64,000 nt of DNA from Gibbula magus. Its lineage: Eukaryota > Mollusca > Gastropoda > Trochida > Trochidae. The notes below the pieces were generated by a model. The model was not told the origin of the DNA. It ran no database searches and saw only the letters and a program-made list of their open reading frames with translations. Numbering within the stretch: position 1 is the first letter of the stretch; every line of letters begins with the position of its first letter. The position numbers and the translations under genes were made by a program. The DNA lies in contig OW388293.1 in the NCBI GenBank assembly GCA_936450465.1, positions 46,287,040-46,351,039 on the forward strand, in the 5' to 3' direction. Below, one piece after another: positions 51,301 through 59,059 of this stretch.

Positions 51301-53161
51301 AATCTGTAAATGGGGTAATGATTTTGAAAGTTATCTATTCAATATAAGCTCTTGAGAAAAATACTCGTCAATTTCAATATTTCTGTGAATTACAGAAGTT
51401 AACGCGAGGGAAGGACAGTTGGTCAATCAGCGAGGTCGTCCACGCTCTGGTCATCATGGCTCAGTTCCACGCGCTGTCCAGTTTTGTGTTTGGCTGCGGT
51501 ATCAACGAGGAGATTGACCAAGATGGAGGCTACACTTTCCGGCCACCGTCTCTAAGCGATGTCAACGAGTTTGATTACAACAGTGATGGGTCCTATGGGG
51601 AAACAGTAAGTAGAAATATACTAACAAATGAATTTGCAATTTATGTTAAAGTTTAAGAAATTTGGGATTATTTCTTTTAATCGTATCATTTATAAAAACT
51701 TTATAGACAGCCCGTCTCACAAATATTGAAATTTAAAAATAATGATTTTATTTCAGTTTGAGATAGAAACTGGTGGTTTGTTAGCTCTGATGGAGAAGAT
51801 GCGAGCGTTGAATGAAGCGGAACAGGAGGAAATGACACAGGACGAACTCTTGGCGAGATTTCAGCATGTCGAGTCTCAGAACGCTGAAAGTAAGTACCAT
51901 TGCTAAATTTTAAATAGTTACTTCACAGGCTATAGAAATAGTAAGGAATGAAATTGATATTATACAGATGACAATAGATGCAATATTATATTATACAGCT
52001 AAAATACCATCCAAAAATGTCATGCTTTATAAAAATATCTTTCGAAATGAAATTTTTTAACAAATCATGTTTGTTTTTCCAGTAACAACGGACGCTCAAC
52101 CACCGTCTCCCAAGTCTGACATAATGTGTTACGTGGATGACGCTTCATTCCATTACCAAGATTTTGCCAAGCGAGGATCGGTCTCCGATATCCCAACGTT
52201 CCGAGCACAGGACTACTCGTGGGAAGATCAGGGCTTCTCGTTAGCAAACAGATTATACACAGACGTTGGCAACCTTCTGGATGATAAGTTCAACATGGCA
52301 TACAACCTAACATACTATACGTAAGTCAAGTTAAAATATTCCCTTGATTTCTTATAAAACCAAGCATAATTCTTTTTCAAAAGGGTTCCTCCTGGTGTAC
52401 TAATTTCTAGTAATTAACATACAAATAAGTACCCCAAGGAGGATCATCTTAAAAGATCTGCGACATCTGCAAGTTGGTTCAAACTTGATCAACGATTAGA
52501 AATGTTGTAATGTCCATAATGGTTGAAATTTAGTAAAACTGTTTCTATGGACAGATGGTTAGATGGTAGGAATGTTGATTTTATACTGCAAATATTTCCT
52601 AATTACCTGTTAAAAATAAAGTTTATATAACAACATTTACTCTTTGATATAACAGAATGGGCGACAACGTATCAATAGACACGACACGGTTCCGGCGGAC
52701 CATCTGGAACTACATTCACTGCATGTACGGAATCCGACATGACGACTACAACTACGGGGAAGTCAATCAGCTACTGGAGCGCAATCTGAAGGCGTACATC
52801 AAAACCGTCACCTGCTACCCGGAGAGACTCACCAAGAAGGAGTACGAGGGAGTCATGAGGGAATTCAAGCATTCAGAGAAGGTATGCTGGCTTTTACGTT
52901 TTATTTGTTAAATTTTCATTTATTTGATCGCCAGGCAATTTTTTTAAATATATATAATAAATTTGGGTCTAATTTGATCCGATTGATGTAACTTCTATCA
53001 TAATATGATGTATGCAAATGAGTTTTTATTCAATCCCCGTTTTACTGTTTAATCATGATTTTGTTTACTTGCAGGTTCACGTAAACCTGATGTTGTTTGA
53101 AGCACGGTTGCAAGCAGAGCTGCTGTACAGTTTACGAGCGGTGATGCGGTACATGACATGA
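21094..53161 (+). CDS. Sesn: Sestrin gene, complete coding span (10 coding exons for the long form)
   Basis: The product is a stress-inducible, leucine-responsive regulator. In known family members it binds GATOR2 in the cytosol and lowers mTORC1 activity; the N-terminal half is an AhpD-like peroxidase fold. Joining 21094-21393, 37897-37968, 49130-49159, 50365-50535, 50932-51114, 51396-51605, 51757-51889, 52083-52320, 52656-52881 and 53075-53161 gives one open frame of 549 residues. All junctions have GT/AG ends. Human sestrin-1 long form is about the same length. Hallmarks seen are RHQCSYL (Cys198, Tyr200), [41 protein letters not shown], a KHSEKVHVNL-type stretch and a C-terminal RYMT. Long-form residues 1-100 match the vertebrate SESN1 extension (CPFHDVREK against CPFKDVREK). 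Oddities are Gln205, Phe458 and Met513 at normally conserved functional positions. The identity is secure; regulation and the short form are inferred. Confidence 0.96.
23035..23583 (+). mobile_element. Tandem-array element, copy 4 (head lost)
   Basis: Two recognisable units with CTTCTTCTCCAGAACCAC and TGTACAGACTCCTTGGCC cores, followed by degraded sequence, end at GATGAGCTACAGAGCCAGTG and GCTCTATTTTTTT. The head is replaced by a GGTCCCGTTGCACAAAAC-type sequence. Confidence 0.75.
23611..23668 (+). repeat. G-rich tract, intron 1
   Basis: A run of GGGGGAGGGGGGGAG-type repeats, about 58 bp, with many G runs of three or more, directly after tandem-array element copy 4. On the transcribed RNA this strand could form a G-quadruplex. 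Confidence 0.85.
24315..24515. mobile_element. TGCAAGGCAT MITE (201 bp)
   Basis: The left end TGCAAGGCATGACGCGTGCA and the right end ACAAGTTATGCCTTGCA are inverted, with arms continuing into AAGTGCTGCAAG / CTTGCAGCATTT. Related copies lie at 769-955 and, partially, at 450-521. Confidence 0.75.
25377..25880 (+). mobile_element. Tandem-array element, copy 5 (recently amplified units, 3' end lost)
   Basis: The head TTTTTAGCTGATCAGGCCTG and GTCCGTCCATCCG part are followed by three units exactly 145 bp apart (GTACAGACTCC at 25516, 25661, 25806). The first two units are essentially identical while the third has diverged, implying a recent unit duplication. The terminal GATGAGCTACAGAGCC end is missing. 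Confidence 0.85.
25900..26420 (+). repeat. Diverged tandem repeat, about 150-160-bp units
   Basis: Three units share ACAATCATCAT(A/T/G)TGTA followed by a (C/G)TTTTG(G/A)(A/G)GTTT stretch and CGT(A/T)TCC(C/A)TGGAAAC-like stretches. ACAATCATCAT lies near 25986, 26143 and 26290. The array abuts the truncated tandem-array element copy 5. Confidence 0.65.
28751..29244 (+). mobile_element. TTAAAGGTACATCC MITE, copy 1
   Basis: About 494 bp bounded by TTAAAGAGGCATCCATTTAG and ACAATGGATGTACCTTTA. The interior matches the copy at 35696, for example CCAATTGCCAAATATATCG, TGTTGTAAATAAGTTTCCAA and GGTTTTCGATCAGAAATCA. No open frame. Confidence 0.85.
29995..30022. promoter_or_regulatory. Paired perfect CRE palindromes in intron 1
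   Basis: TGACGTCA occurs at 29995-30002 and again at 30015-30022, 20 bp apart (two helical turns). It is followed by a CG-rich stretch with GCGCGACGGCGGGTCGCC. This resembles a CREB/ATF enhancer module, but the surrounding CG-rich block may be part of an unrecognised repeat. Confidence 0.35.
30149..30262. repeat. Fold-back element in intron 1
   Basis: CATACTATGTTTACGACACT and CGTGCCTGAATAT are inverted as ATATTCAGGCACTCGTG and TCGTAAACATAGTATG. The loop is CT-rich (CCCTCCCTCTCGCTCGGG). Confidence 0.82.
32930..33153 (-). mobile_element. tRNA-derived SINE, head at 33081-33153
   Basis: Read in reverse, the head starts GGGGCGGGATAGCGCAGTGG with an RNA polymerase III A-box TAGCGCAGTGG (33134-33144) and a perfect B-box GGTTCGAATCC (33090-33100). 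The anticodon loop CTTCGGA (TCG) recalls tRNA-Arg, but anticodon, T and acceptor stems do not pair properly, so it is not a working tRNA. A body of about 150 bp follows (GAACTGTTCTACACGCAGTC and onwards). A related head is at 11174. Confidence 0.75.
33936..34870 (+). mobile_element. TTAAAGGTACATCC MITE, copy 2, split by a later insertion
   Basis: The left part (33936-34199) starts TTAAAGGTGCATCGATTGTG and follows the family to ...CAACTCAAAATTGTC. The right part (from 34798) resumes at TGTTACAAATAAGATTCCAA and GACTCATTGACGCGCCACA, then fades near 34870. The 598-bp tandem-array element sits exactly between. Confidence 0.82.
34200..34797 (+). mobile_element. Tandem-array element, copy 6 (complete, nested in a MITE)
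   Basis: This full copy runs from TTTTTAGCTCATCAGCCCTG, through a GGCGTCCGGAGTCCGG and CCATCCGTCCGTCC head and three units, to GAGCTACAGAGCCCATGGCT and CTATTTTT. It splits a TTAA-flanked MITE whose halves lie at 33936-34199 and 34798 onward, so it inserted later than that MITE. Confidence 0.85.
35112..35520. repeat. Long near-perfect palindrome in intron 1 (fold-back MITE)
   Basis: A left arm of about 108 bp (from TTTGTAACATATGGTATAAA) is inverted almost exactly in the right arm (to TTTATACCATATGTTACAA). Inner inverted pieces (CTGACGGAATCCCGTGG / CTACGGGATTCCGTCAG and GTGTCACTCAT / ATGAGTGAC) continue toward the centre. The full unit is 409 bp. Transcribed in the pre-mRNA it would form a long duplex. 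Confidence 0.88.
35696..36179 (+). mobile_element. TTAAAGGTACATCC MITE, copy 3, complete
   Basis: 484 bp running from TTAAAGGTACATCCATTGTG to ACACAATGGATGTACCTTTA plus A. The 20-bp terminal repeats are perfect and TTAA is present at both edges (35696-35699 and 36176-36179). It is the cleanest copy, has no coding capacity, and was presumably mobilised in trans by an element absent from this window. Confidence 0.9.
37117..37300 (+). mobile_element. Tandem-array element, copy 7 (head plus one unit)
   Basis: TTTTTGGCTCATCAGGCCTG, CTTCTGTCTGTAAACTTTTC and a single AGAGAGCTGAAATTTATGC unit remain. It stops about 25 bp before the 311-bp MITE at 37323. Confidence 0.75.
37323..37633. mobile_element. 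TGGGACATGTCCCAGTCTG MITE (311 bp) upstream of exon 2
   Basis: TGGAACATGTCCCAGTCTGA at the left and TCAGACTGGGACATGTCCCA at the right form terminal inverted repeats of about 31 bp (continuing through TTAAAATC(A/G)AC). Each end holds a perfect ten-base match to the p53 half-site RRRCWWGYYY (37325-37334 and 37622-37631). It sits 264 bp before sestrin exon 2. There is no clear target duplication. Confidence 0.85.
37897..37968 (+). CDS. Sesn: Sestrin exon 2 (24 codons)
   Basis: A TTTCTTTTCAG acceptor is followed by 24 codons ([20 protein letters not shown] + PEKE) and a GTATTC donor at 37969. The block matches [20 protein letters not shown] of human SESN1 and [20 protein letters not shown] of SESN3, so it is a true exon despite its size. 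Both ends are phase 0. It sits 264 bp downstream of a 311-bp MITE and is flanked by introns of about 16.5 and 11.2 kb. The short form starting at 48259 would lack it. Confidence 0.93.
38586..38638 (+). repeat. Direct duplication of a 22-bp block
   Basis: GATCTAATAAAAATAAGCAA occurs twice in a row with one or two bases of spacer. Confidence 0.8.
38700..39175 (+). repeat. Tandem array A in intron 2, about 170-bp units
   Basis: Three units carry AAAGGG(G)ACAGCTTTTC, TTTGGTGTGTGGCTTGAGGG, TATCGATACCTTGATGGA and ATTATTGCCCTTGTTC. They start near 38715, 38893 and 39055. Units 2 and 3 share the exact GGTATCGATACCTTGATGGA. Confidence 0.78.
39240..39640 (+). repeat. Tandem array B in intron 2, about 167-bp units
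   Basis: Two full units and a partial share GTGCAAAA(C/T)TTTGAA, GAATAGT(G)TTTTCTG, CAGTC(C/G)GA(C/T)AAATTTAGA and ATTTGGCACTGCA(T/C)CTCTCC. The array ends with GACGGACAGACGGATTCC. Confidence 0.75.
39672..39762. repeat. Short fold-back element in intron 2
   Basis: AGAATATAACACTCTCCTGA with TGTTTTTGTTGAAAAT is inverted as ATTTTCAACCAAAACCTCAG with GAAAGTGTTATATC. Arms are about 37 bp. It directly follows a tandem array. Confidence 0.75.
40041..40194. repeat. Fold-back element in intron 2
   Basis: AAGAAATAGAAAACTCGTTG and TAAAACATAGCAGAGGACAT are inverted as TATTTTATGCTCCCTGCTAT and ACTTGTTTTCTATTTC. The small loop is CAGGGCTGCGCCCT. Confidence 0.8.
40903..41042. repeat. Fold-back element in intron 2
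   Basis: ATACTAAACTCGGTCCCGTT and TTGATAACATGTTTATGAAAC are inverted in TTTAATAAACATGTTATC and AACGGGACCGAGTTTAGTAT. The arms are about 65 bp with few mismatches, around a short centre containing CTCGCTTTCGCTCG. Confidence 0.88.
45520..45850 (+). repeat. Diverged tandem duplication in intron 2
   Basis: Two units of about 170 bp share CAGTATATT, TTTAAA(A/G)CCACA, GGTAC(C/G)ATATGCTTATGAT and GTGCTT(A/G)TTTTACATA. The spacing is about 170-180 bp. Confidence 0.65.
47915..48258 (+). promoter_or_regulatory. Probable proximal (intronic) promoter of the short sestrin transcript
   Basis: A FOXO-type element TTGTTTAC lies at 47920-47927. A locally CpG-rich block at about 48010-48110 contains ATTGG, a reversed CCAAT box, near 48080. 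Exon 1b follows at 48259. Short upstream ATGs, including ATGAGTTTGTGA near 48220, could dampen translation. FOXO control of sestrins is established in flies and mammals. The single motif is weak evidence because TTGTTTAC recurs by chance in this AT-rich window. Confidence 0.42.
48259..48303 (+). CDS. Sesn: Candidate alternative first exon 1b of sestrin (short form)
   Basis: ATG at 48259 opens 15 codons ([15 protein letters not shown]) ending at a strong GTAAGT donor at 48304, in phase 0. Splicing to the acceptor before 49130 gives a 440-residue sestrin that keeps the AhpD-like and C-terminal domains but loses exons 1a and 2. The exon lies just downstream of a locally CpG-rich stretch (48010-48110) with a reversed CCAAT box, unlike the AT-rich surroundings. 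A tiny upstream reading frame, ATGAGTTTGTGA, precedes it near 48220. No residue homology supports these 15 codons. The call rests on position, donor quality, phase and promoter-like context. Confidence 0.6.
49130..49159 (+). CDS. Sesn: Sestrin exon 3: 30-nt microexon
   Basis: A TTTGCAG acceptor is followed by ten codons ([10 protein letters not shown]) and a GTAAAT donor at 49160, phase 0 on both sides. The product reads [23 protein letters not shown], matching [21 protein letters not shown] of human SESN3 in length and character. In vertebrates this segment belongs to a larger exon as far as I recall, so the split may be lineage-specific. Confidence 0.88.
49981..50110 (+). promoter_or_regulatory. 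Possible third promoter: CCAAT + TATA module in intron 3
   Basis: A reversed CCAAT box (ATTGG, 49981-49985) lies 25 bp upstream of a canonical TATAAATA (50011-50018). A GC-richer leader follows, then a short frame ATG GCG ACA AAC TCA TTT TTA TGA at 50070-50093, and a plausible donor AAG|GTGAAA at 50110/50111. This resembles a non-coding first exon leading into exon 4. No expression evidence is available, and it could be a piece of a mobile element. Confidence 0.3.
50365..50535 (+). CDS. Sesn: Sestrin exon 4: start of AhpD-like domain
   Basis: The acceptor TTTTTTTGCAG precedes 57 codons, TSTLFVDAF to EYRHYIAIM, and a GTGAGC donor follows at 50536. [19 protein letters not shown] and [16 protein letters not shown] are near-identical in pattern to vertebrate sestrins (GRLDNIT, SFLKTQHYLL, DGPLP). 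This is the helical start of the N-terminal alkyl-hydroperoxidase-like domain. Both ends are phase 0. Confidence 0.95.
50932..51114 (+). CDS. Sesn: Sestrin exon 5: AhpD-like redox centre
   Basis: This exon has 61 codons, from [10 protein letters not shown] to [12 protein letters not shown], between a TTTTCTGCAG acceptor and a GTAAGT donor. RHQCSYL holds the redox Cys (Cys198) and Tyr200, equivalent to Cys125 and Tyr127 of human SESN2. The family's third relay residue, His at Cys+7 (His132 in SESN2), is Gln205 here, while a His occurs at Cys+9 (His207). The strongly conserved [13 protein letters not shown] block follows. Both ends are phase 0. Confidence 0.95.
51396..51605 (+). CDS. Sesn: Sestrin exon 6: end of AhpD-like domain
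   Basis: This exon has 70 codons, [10 protein letters not shown] to DGSYGET, between a GAATTACAG acceptor and a GTAAGT donor. ELVHA-type helix residues ([19 protein letters not shown]) and [20 protein letters not shown] match vertebrate [20 protein letters not shown]. It closes the N-terminal domain and enters the variable linker. Both ends are phase 0. Confidence 0.95.
51757..51889 (+). CDS. Sesn: Sestrin exon 7: acidic linker
   Basis: An ATTTCAG acceptor precedes [20 protein letters not shown], and the exon ends ...VESQNAE plus one base of a split Ile codon (phase 1) at a GTAAGT donor. LMEKMR and the [12 protein letters not shown] stretch match EALMEKMRQLQE...ASQEEMASRFE of human SESN1. 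This is the helical, charged hinge between the two globular halves and is the least conserved part of the family. Confidence 0.93.
52083..52320 (+). CDS. Sesn: Sestrin exon 8: start of leucine-binding C-terminal domain
   Basis: This exon completes the split Ile codon and runs [12 protein letters not shown] to NLTYY plus two bases of Thr446 (phase 2). It includes [39 protein letters not shown] and [10 protein letters not shown], each collinear with vertebrate sestrins. Thr443, Tyr444 and Thr446 correspond to the lid residues Thr374, Tyr375 and Thr377 of human SESN2. The middle residue is Tyr445, where vertebrates have Asn. Confidence 0.95.
52656..52881 (+). CDS. Sesn: Sestrin exon 9: leucine pocket and GATOR2-contact region
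   Basis: This exon completes Thr446 and adds 75 codons, [10 protein letters not shown] to KHSEK, before a GTATGC donor. With a constant +69 offset to human SESN2, Thr455, Arg459, Phe516 and Glu520 keep Thr386, Arg390, Phe447 and Glu451. The Asp475-Asp476 pair keeps the GATOR2-contact residues Asp406-Asp407. Two pocket residues differ: Phe458 for Leu389 and Met513 for Trp444. [14 protein letters not shown] and TVTCYPER are nearly identical to human SESN3. Confidence 0.95.
53075..53161 (+). CDS. Sesn: Sestrin exon 10: C-terminus and stop
   Basis: An ACTTGCAG acceptor is followed by 28 codons ([20 protein letters not shown] then RAVMRYMT) and TGA at 53159-53161. This is the conserved final helix of sestrins, against [28 protein letters not shown] in human SESN1. 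It is complete and undisrupted. Confidence 0.96.
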   Translation, partial: VHVNLMLFEARLQAELLYSLRAVMRYMT

Positions 53162-56125
53162 CCCCGGAGTGACTCCTTCGTCTCTTGAGTTGTGATAGTC
53201 GGACCTTACCCGATCCATCGGTCGGTCGGGTTTTGTGAACTTGCCAAGAAAGAATGAGGAGAAATGGCGTCTGTCTGTGTGTCTGCCTAATGACAATGAG
53301 TGCCGTCTTCCACCGGGACAGTCCTGTCATACAGTCGGCCTCCAAGCAAGAGTCCTCTCTCGTCTTGTGAAGACTCTGACGGACTCTAGCTATCTGTGAT
53401 ATTTTCTACTGTGTACATATTAATACTACCTACATACATATGCTGCGACCAGTATGTAATGTTGCCATGGTGTACCTGCGTTTGGGAGGTTCCCAGGAAC
53501 TGAGTGCGTGTCTGTCTGTCTGTTGCCTCCCCCTGCGAGGGATCTCCACAAGTGATTTTACAACACCTGTCTTCTCCGTGTCGGAGGGAACGGAACATGT
53601 CTTTCAATTCACGGAGTGGTGCTCTCTCTCCAAGACTGTTTTATAAATGTGACTGGCGGTAAACCGCTCTCCTTTACGGACTGAAGTTGTTAACTTTAAA
53701 TGTATTGTTAACAGTAACGGTCTGTTTGCAAATCCAAAGATCTGCACCAACTAAGTTGCTGTGGATGTGGTGCACCGCGCGTGCACGAAAGTGCATTCCT
53801 GCTGCTGCGGCAACTGTGGCAACGTATTACCTCACTTCGGGTGGCATTTCAGTCAGGTTCTAGTCAGTTTGTCACACGACTGCTCGTGTATACATCACGC
53901 CTGTGTAACAAATCAAACCGGAAAGCTGCATAATTTTAATAATGCATGCGACTTGATTTTCCTTTGTTCAGGTAATCACAAACTTTTATTTCCCCTTCTC
54001 TGACCTGAAATAACAGCTCTCGATCAAAGTATTTATTATGCCAGTTTTATCTCGAGCACATTTCTCGTCACTGTTTATATGGTCAGAAAGGGGAAGACAT
54101 TATATAGAATTAAAAGCCTTCATTTAGAACTTAATGATTATTCTCAAATTTTCAAATCCTAAAATCATATTTCGCTAAAACATTTACATTTTAAAGTAAC
54201 AATTTAAGTATTTTTGAGATCTGTAATATTTATTGGTTGAAATATAACACTTAATTACTCTACCATCTTGTACTGCTTGCTTCTGCTTATAATATGCACT
54301 TCATAAGGAAGTTGATTAAATAGATAAATTTTATTTTATTTTGTTTTTCACCCGAAAATTATTTCCTTCAAACTGCACTAACAAAGAAAACCGGAGTTCC
54401 ATCTTCCCCTGAAACAATAGTTAAACTTCTTGTTAAAATTGTTATGGTTTGTTCCTTCGCTCATTAAATATATGAACTTGTTTACTTTTTGATTGAGAAA
54501 GGACGGAAGTTATTTTTCTATCAGTCTTTGCGTGTTATATTAATCGTAACGGTAATACCAGTTTGTGATTAATGTACAGAAGGTGTTTTGTATGAAAATT
54601 GAAATGTTCCAAATACAATGTATAAAGCTGTATTGTCTAAAGGTACTAATTAGGTGATTATAATTGCCTATGGTTAACCAGAAAGATCTACTAACTCGAC
54701 AAGCACTTCAGTTGTCATGATCATCATTCCAATAGTGTTGTGTGAGATATTTTAATTAGGATTGTACAAGTTTTAATTTAAATTCATGTCATAACATTCA
54801 TCAGTGTTGTTTCTAGAGAAAACCTGAGGGAAGTTGGTTTGATGTCCCTTTAAATCTTCGAGTAGTGTACTTTACCATTGAAAAGGGTCTTATCTATTCC
54901 GAACTCACAGAAATGATCACCTTGTCTTATACGGGAACGTCACTGATTAATTGCAGAATTGCTGAGCAAGCATTTTGAATGATTTGCAAGTCTTGTGATA
55001 ACATATTCAACATAGAAACCACTAGATTGAAATGACTGTTGGTCACCAAGCATTGTAACTAGTTTATTTATTGTGATTATTCCTCCATAGTGCTCTAAAT
55101 ATGTTTTGTAAAAGTCAAATCCATTAAACAACGATTTGTCTGAGTTTGTATAATGCTGATGTGTAATATATTGAAGGCTTGCGCCTTATATTGCAAAAGA
55201 AAATCATTTTATTGGTGCAATTGTAATCATGGTTTATTGTTTACCGTTTCTTGCTGTCATTAGCAGTTCTGGTAAGGTTAGACAATCAACGATTAGAGAA
55301 AATAGAATATGTAGCATTTTGTGTTGTCATCCATCCAATTTGTAAGCATTATCACCATATATTGCTGAAAGAAAACCATACATAAAAAATTTCAATGTTT
55401 TCAGAACTTTTAGTACTTTTTGATTAAAATATGAATTAATATTTCTTGCTTAAATGTTAACTGCTTTTTGTGAAAAAAACGAAGCAAGTTTGTTTTAAAA
55501 AAAATATTCTAAAACAAATATTCTTCTTTCACGAGAAAGTATGAAGTATGAAACTTCAGAACAAGCAACTGAGTATGAAAACCTGTGAAATCATCTTTTT
55601 TTTATTTTCCTTTCGTAAACAAGATGGTGGTAACAGCATATTTACTTTGGCGACACTGTTTGCAAAAAGGTGTGCATTATTATTGCCTGTGATCAGTGTC
55701 AACAACTGACAAAGGCAATTTATTTCGAATGGATGAAAGCTAGAAACTAACATTGGATGGTGGCAATTTGGCTTTGTTCGAATTTGTTAAAATGGCATGC
55801 AAATTGTTTTTGATTGTATTATTTGTTTTCAAAATACAAATGTACAAGTTTCAAGTTTGCTCAGAAATGGAAAGAAATACTCATTGTTTACATATTTGGA
55901 TATGTATTTCAACATGCCTGATTTGGGCTGACTGGGCCTTGCACGCCATTTTGATTCAGTTTGAAGGAATTGGTATGTACTTTAGATCGGACGAGCGTAC
56001 AACAGTATTAAGTATTGGGACTACAAAGTTCAAGTCGTGGAGAATACTTTAACAAGTTTTTAGACCTTCCTACATTGTGATAAACATGTTGCTTCAAAAT
56101 AAACATGAATCTAATTCCATTTGTA
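53162..56125 (+). other. Probable 3' UTR of sestrin
   Basis: No convincing gene follows the TGA. The first 600 bp is GC-richer and may be UTR under constraint. UGUACAUA, a perfect Pumilio-type element, lies at 53412-53419. An ATTAAA occurs at 54463-54468 and a canonical AATAAA at 56098-56103, either of which could direct cleavage. The small open frames here look random. The UTR extent is inferred from the polyadenylation signals only. Confidence 0.5.
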
Positions 56126-57636
56126 TGTCTTGTTTTATGAAATGCTTGAATTTCAAGTGATGGTAATTTAAAGTGTCATTTCAAGATCAAACTCGTTAAC
56201 CTTGAAATCTGCCTTGAAGTCGTCCATGTTGACGAGTGTTGATGATCAACCTATTTCGGCTGCGCCTCAGGAAATACAAACTCTACAAGGGTCTCACAGT
56301 CATGTACACCCTTTCAAATCACCGTATAAGTAAAGTACTCCGGAGATGCAAGAATGCCTTGAATTATAACCAAATTCAATTGATCTTTATTTATTTATTT
56401 ATTTATTCGATAAATGCAACCTTTTGTTGTAGATAGTTTTAAAGTAAGTGATGTTGGTGTTCATACACGAAAGTAGTTGGAAATTAAGAAATTGACTCTT
56501 GAACATGGTTTTCTTGCAACTTCGTTAAGTTCTGAAATGTTTCTGAAGAAGTCCCTGTTGCCTTGTCTGATATCCTAGAAGCTCGGTGATACGACATATG
56601 CTTCTTCATTTCCCTGATTTTCTATCGCAACGATGATGACCACATTCTCTTCGCACATACTCCCCCCCCCCCCCAGACTTCATAACACAACGAGTAACCT
56701 CTTTTGGAAAAGCATGATGGTTCTTGCATGCTTATGGCTACAAAGGTCTGTTTGAATCTACTGAGTAAAAGTCCATCAACCTGTGGCATAATGGATCTCT
56801 ATGAGGGTAACAAGAAAAGGCCTAATTGTGAAGAACACGGACTTAAATATTACACCCGTGTTATAGAGCAATACTGCCCAGTCACGGCAATTTGAACCGT
56901 ACACTGATCCCGAAAGTATTTTTCGATTACTGGCATTAAGATCATATCGGTATTCATCAAATAAAACCCAGGGTAATCATTATTATACATACTTGTTCAA
57001 ATCTTGATCAAGAGAACAAACTTATTTTTTTTCATCCAGGAAACGTTTGATCAGCCAATCAAAATCTAAAGAAATGAAGTTTACGTTGAAACATGAAGTC
57101 CACATGTGATGGTATGATGATTTTAACTCTCTTGGCGGAAATCGTAAAGTTAAGATGACATTACTGGGTCAACTTGACCCTTAGTTAATCACACAACGTT
57201 AACCATCATCACACTGGAGACGTGACCTTTTGCCACTTGGCCAGTTCTGTGAAAACCGAGACAAAAACATGCAGCGAAAACAGCTCACTGAAAGTGCGAT
57301 ATTTTGGGATGATTATTTTCGTCTTGGGACTCCACTACGGTTTTAAAGAAGTTCAACTTGGGAACATGTGACCTTAGCGAGCTGTCGATGTGACGATGCC
57401 GTTGACGTCGGGGATACGTGAACAGGGGGTCACGTGATGTTAAACTAAGGCTTTATTTATGTACACGGCGGCACGCATCAAACAATGAAATATTGACTGA
57501 CGAATGACACGGTGTGGACGAAACACATGGTAAACCATGACTTAGCCTAGACTTGCTTATAATCTTTACGTTTACGATAAAATCAAATAAAATGTTCTTG
57601 TTTATTACACAGAAGGGGTAAGTACCACAGGAATTC

Positions 57637-57992
57637 GATATCGTACTTAAATCATAGATAAAACGTAGGTAAAAAACTACCCCCTATATAACATAGAGTA
57701 AAGGAGCAAGGCCAGCCAGATTGCCGATCTAAGGATCCATTTAACATTAGGTCAAAATTTACGCTAAGAATTGGTGACATTCCCAAACGAACGTTTGTAC
57801 CTATCACCTATACATTTCTCCGCAAAATCCGGTTGATTCTCACCATATGTCACACCTACGATAAGTTTGATGGCTCTTCAAACTAGAAATTCGACCACAA
57901 AAACCTCTCCCGTGAAGGATACTCCGCAGTCGACACCCATTCGAACGATCTGATTTTAACTACGTTTTATCTACGTTTTAAGTACGATATCG
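57637..57992. mobile_element. CGATATCGTACTTAAA MITE (356 bp)
   Basis: CGATATCGTACTTAAATCAT plus AGATAAAACGTAGGTAAAA at the left is inverted at the right as TTTTAACTACGTTTTATCTA and TTTAAGTACGATATCG. The arms are about 35-40 bp with small indels. No open frame. Confidence 0.8.
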
Positions 57993-59040
57993 AGTGGCAA
58001 GAACTAAGCTACATAGATATCGAAAAAATGATCAAGCGACATATAGCATTATGAGGTGTATGTTTTCAATTGATTTCCATTGATCGATGGCAGATAAGGA
58101 GCAATTGAACTATGTTATTTGATGTACCAAATCATTAGCGTCAGCAGGTTTGTTGATTACATTTCATCAATAATGTCAGGTCGTGAGGGTTATTTTGAAA
58201 CATCTGAACTTTGTTTGGACACCCTGCTCCATCAAGGTATTGTTAACCCCGGGGCTCCTCAAATCCCCTGATTGTGTTTTAGCATGCAGTTGACCCATAA
58301 CGCTACAATCTGGTTACTCATCGCTATATATAATATCATATGTTTTGTCAGCCAATGAAATATGATTTTAAGTTTGATCGGCACTCATCGGTCTTTTCAT
58401 CCGGGCATTACGAATGTTTCAAGTTATTTCATTGGTTATTTATTCATAGAGATACAAGGCAAATGCGGAGAAGGCATCCATAGTATTTGAAACAACCTTG
58501 CGGATAAAAACTACTCTGACGGAGAATGATGATTTTGATGCTGGTTCTGAGCGAGCTATAGTGGTTTAAGCGACCATAGCACAGTCTAGTTGATCCAACT
58601 TTGCTCAGATTTGACATAAAGCCACGATCGGTTGTTTTTCTTTGGTGCAGTATTGAGTCAATATTGTTTTTTTATTGGGACAACTAAGTACACGCAGACA
58701 GGGTTCTGTCGTATGTGTAGTCCTATTTATGTCGTTTACAGACAAACATATCACCTGAAGTTGATCACATATAATGAGCAATTTATCTATTTGATCTTTA
58801 TTAAATATGTTACGTTGCTTTAATGTTTGTAGAGACGATTATTTTTATGGATGACCAACTTCTTTATTTACACAATGGCGACGTAACGGCATTATATTGT
58901 TTTCAAGCACGGGACATGATGAGTGGTTTTGTGCAGTCAGGCAACAAAGCAAGCAGTCACTTAAAAATTGCACGAGCATGAAACAACGTTGTAGTGACAC
59001 ACCATGACTTCTGTAGAAAACTGATTTGAATTTCTACATT

Positions 59041-59059
59041 ATATATATATATATATATA
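59041..59059. repeat. Microsatellite (AT)n
   Basis: Nine AT units. Confidence 0.85.

Noticed and set aside
55753..56052. 99-codon frame in the sestrin 3' UTR
   Set aside because: No recognisable domain and AT-driven composition; most likely random within the UTR.
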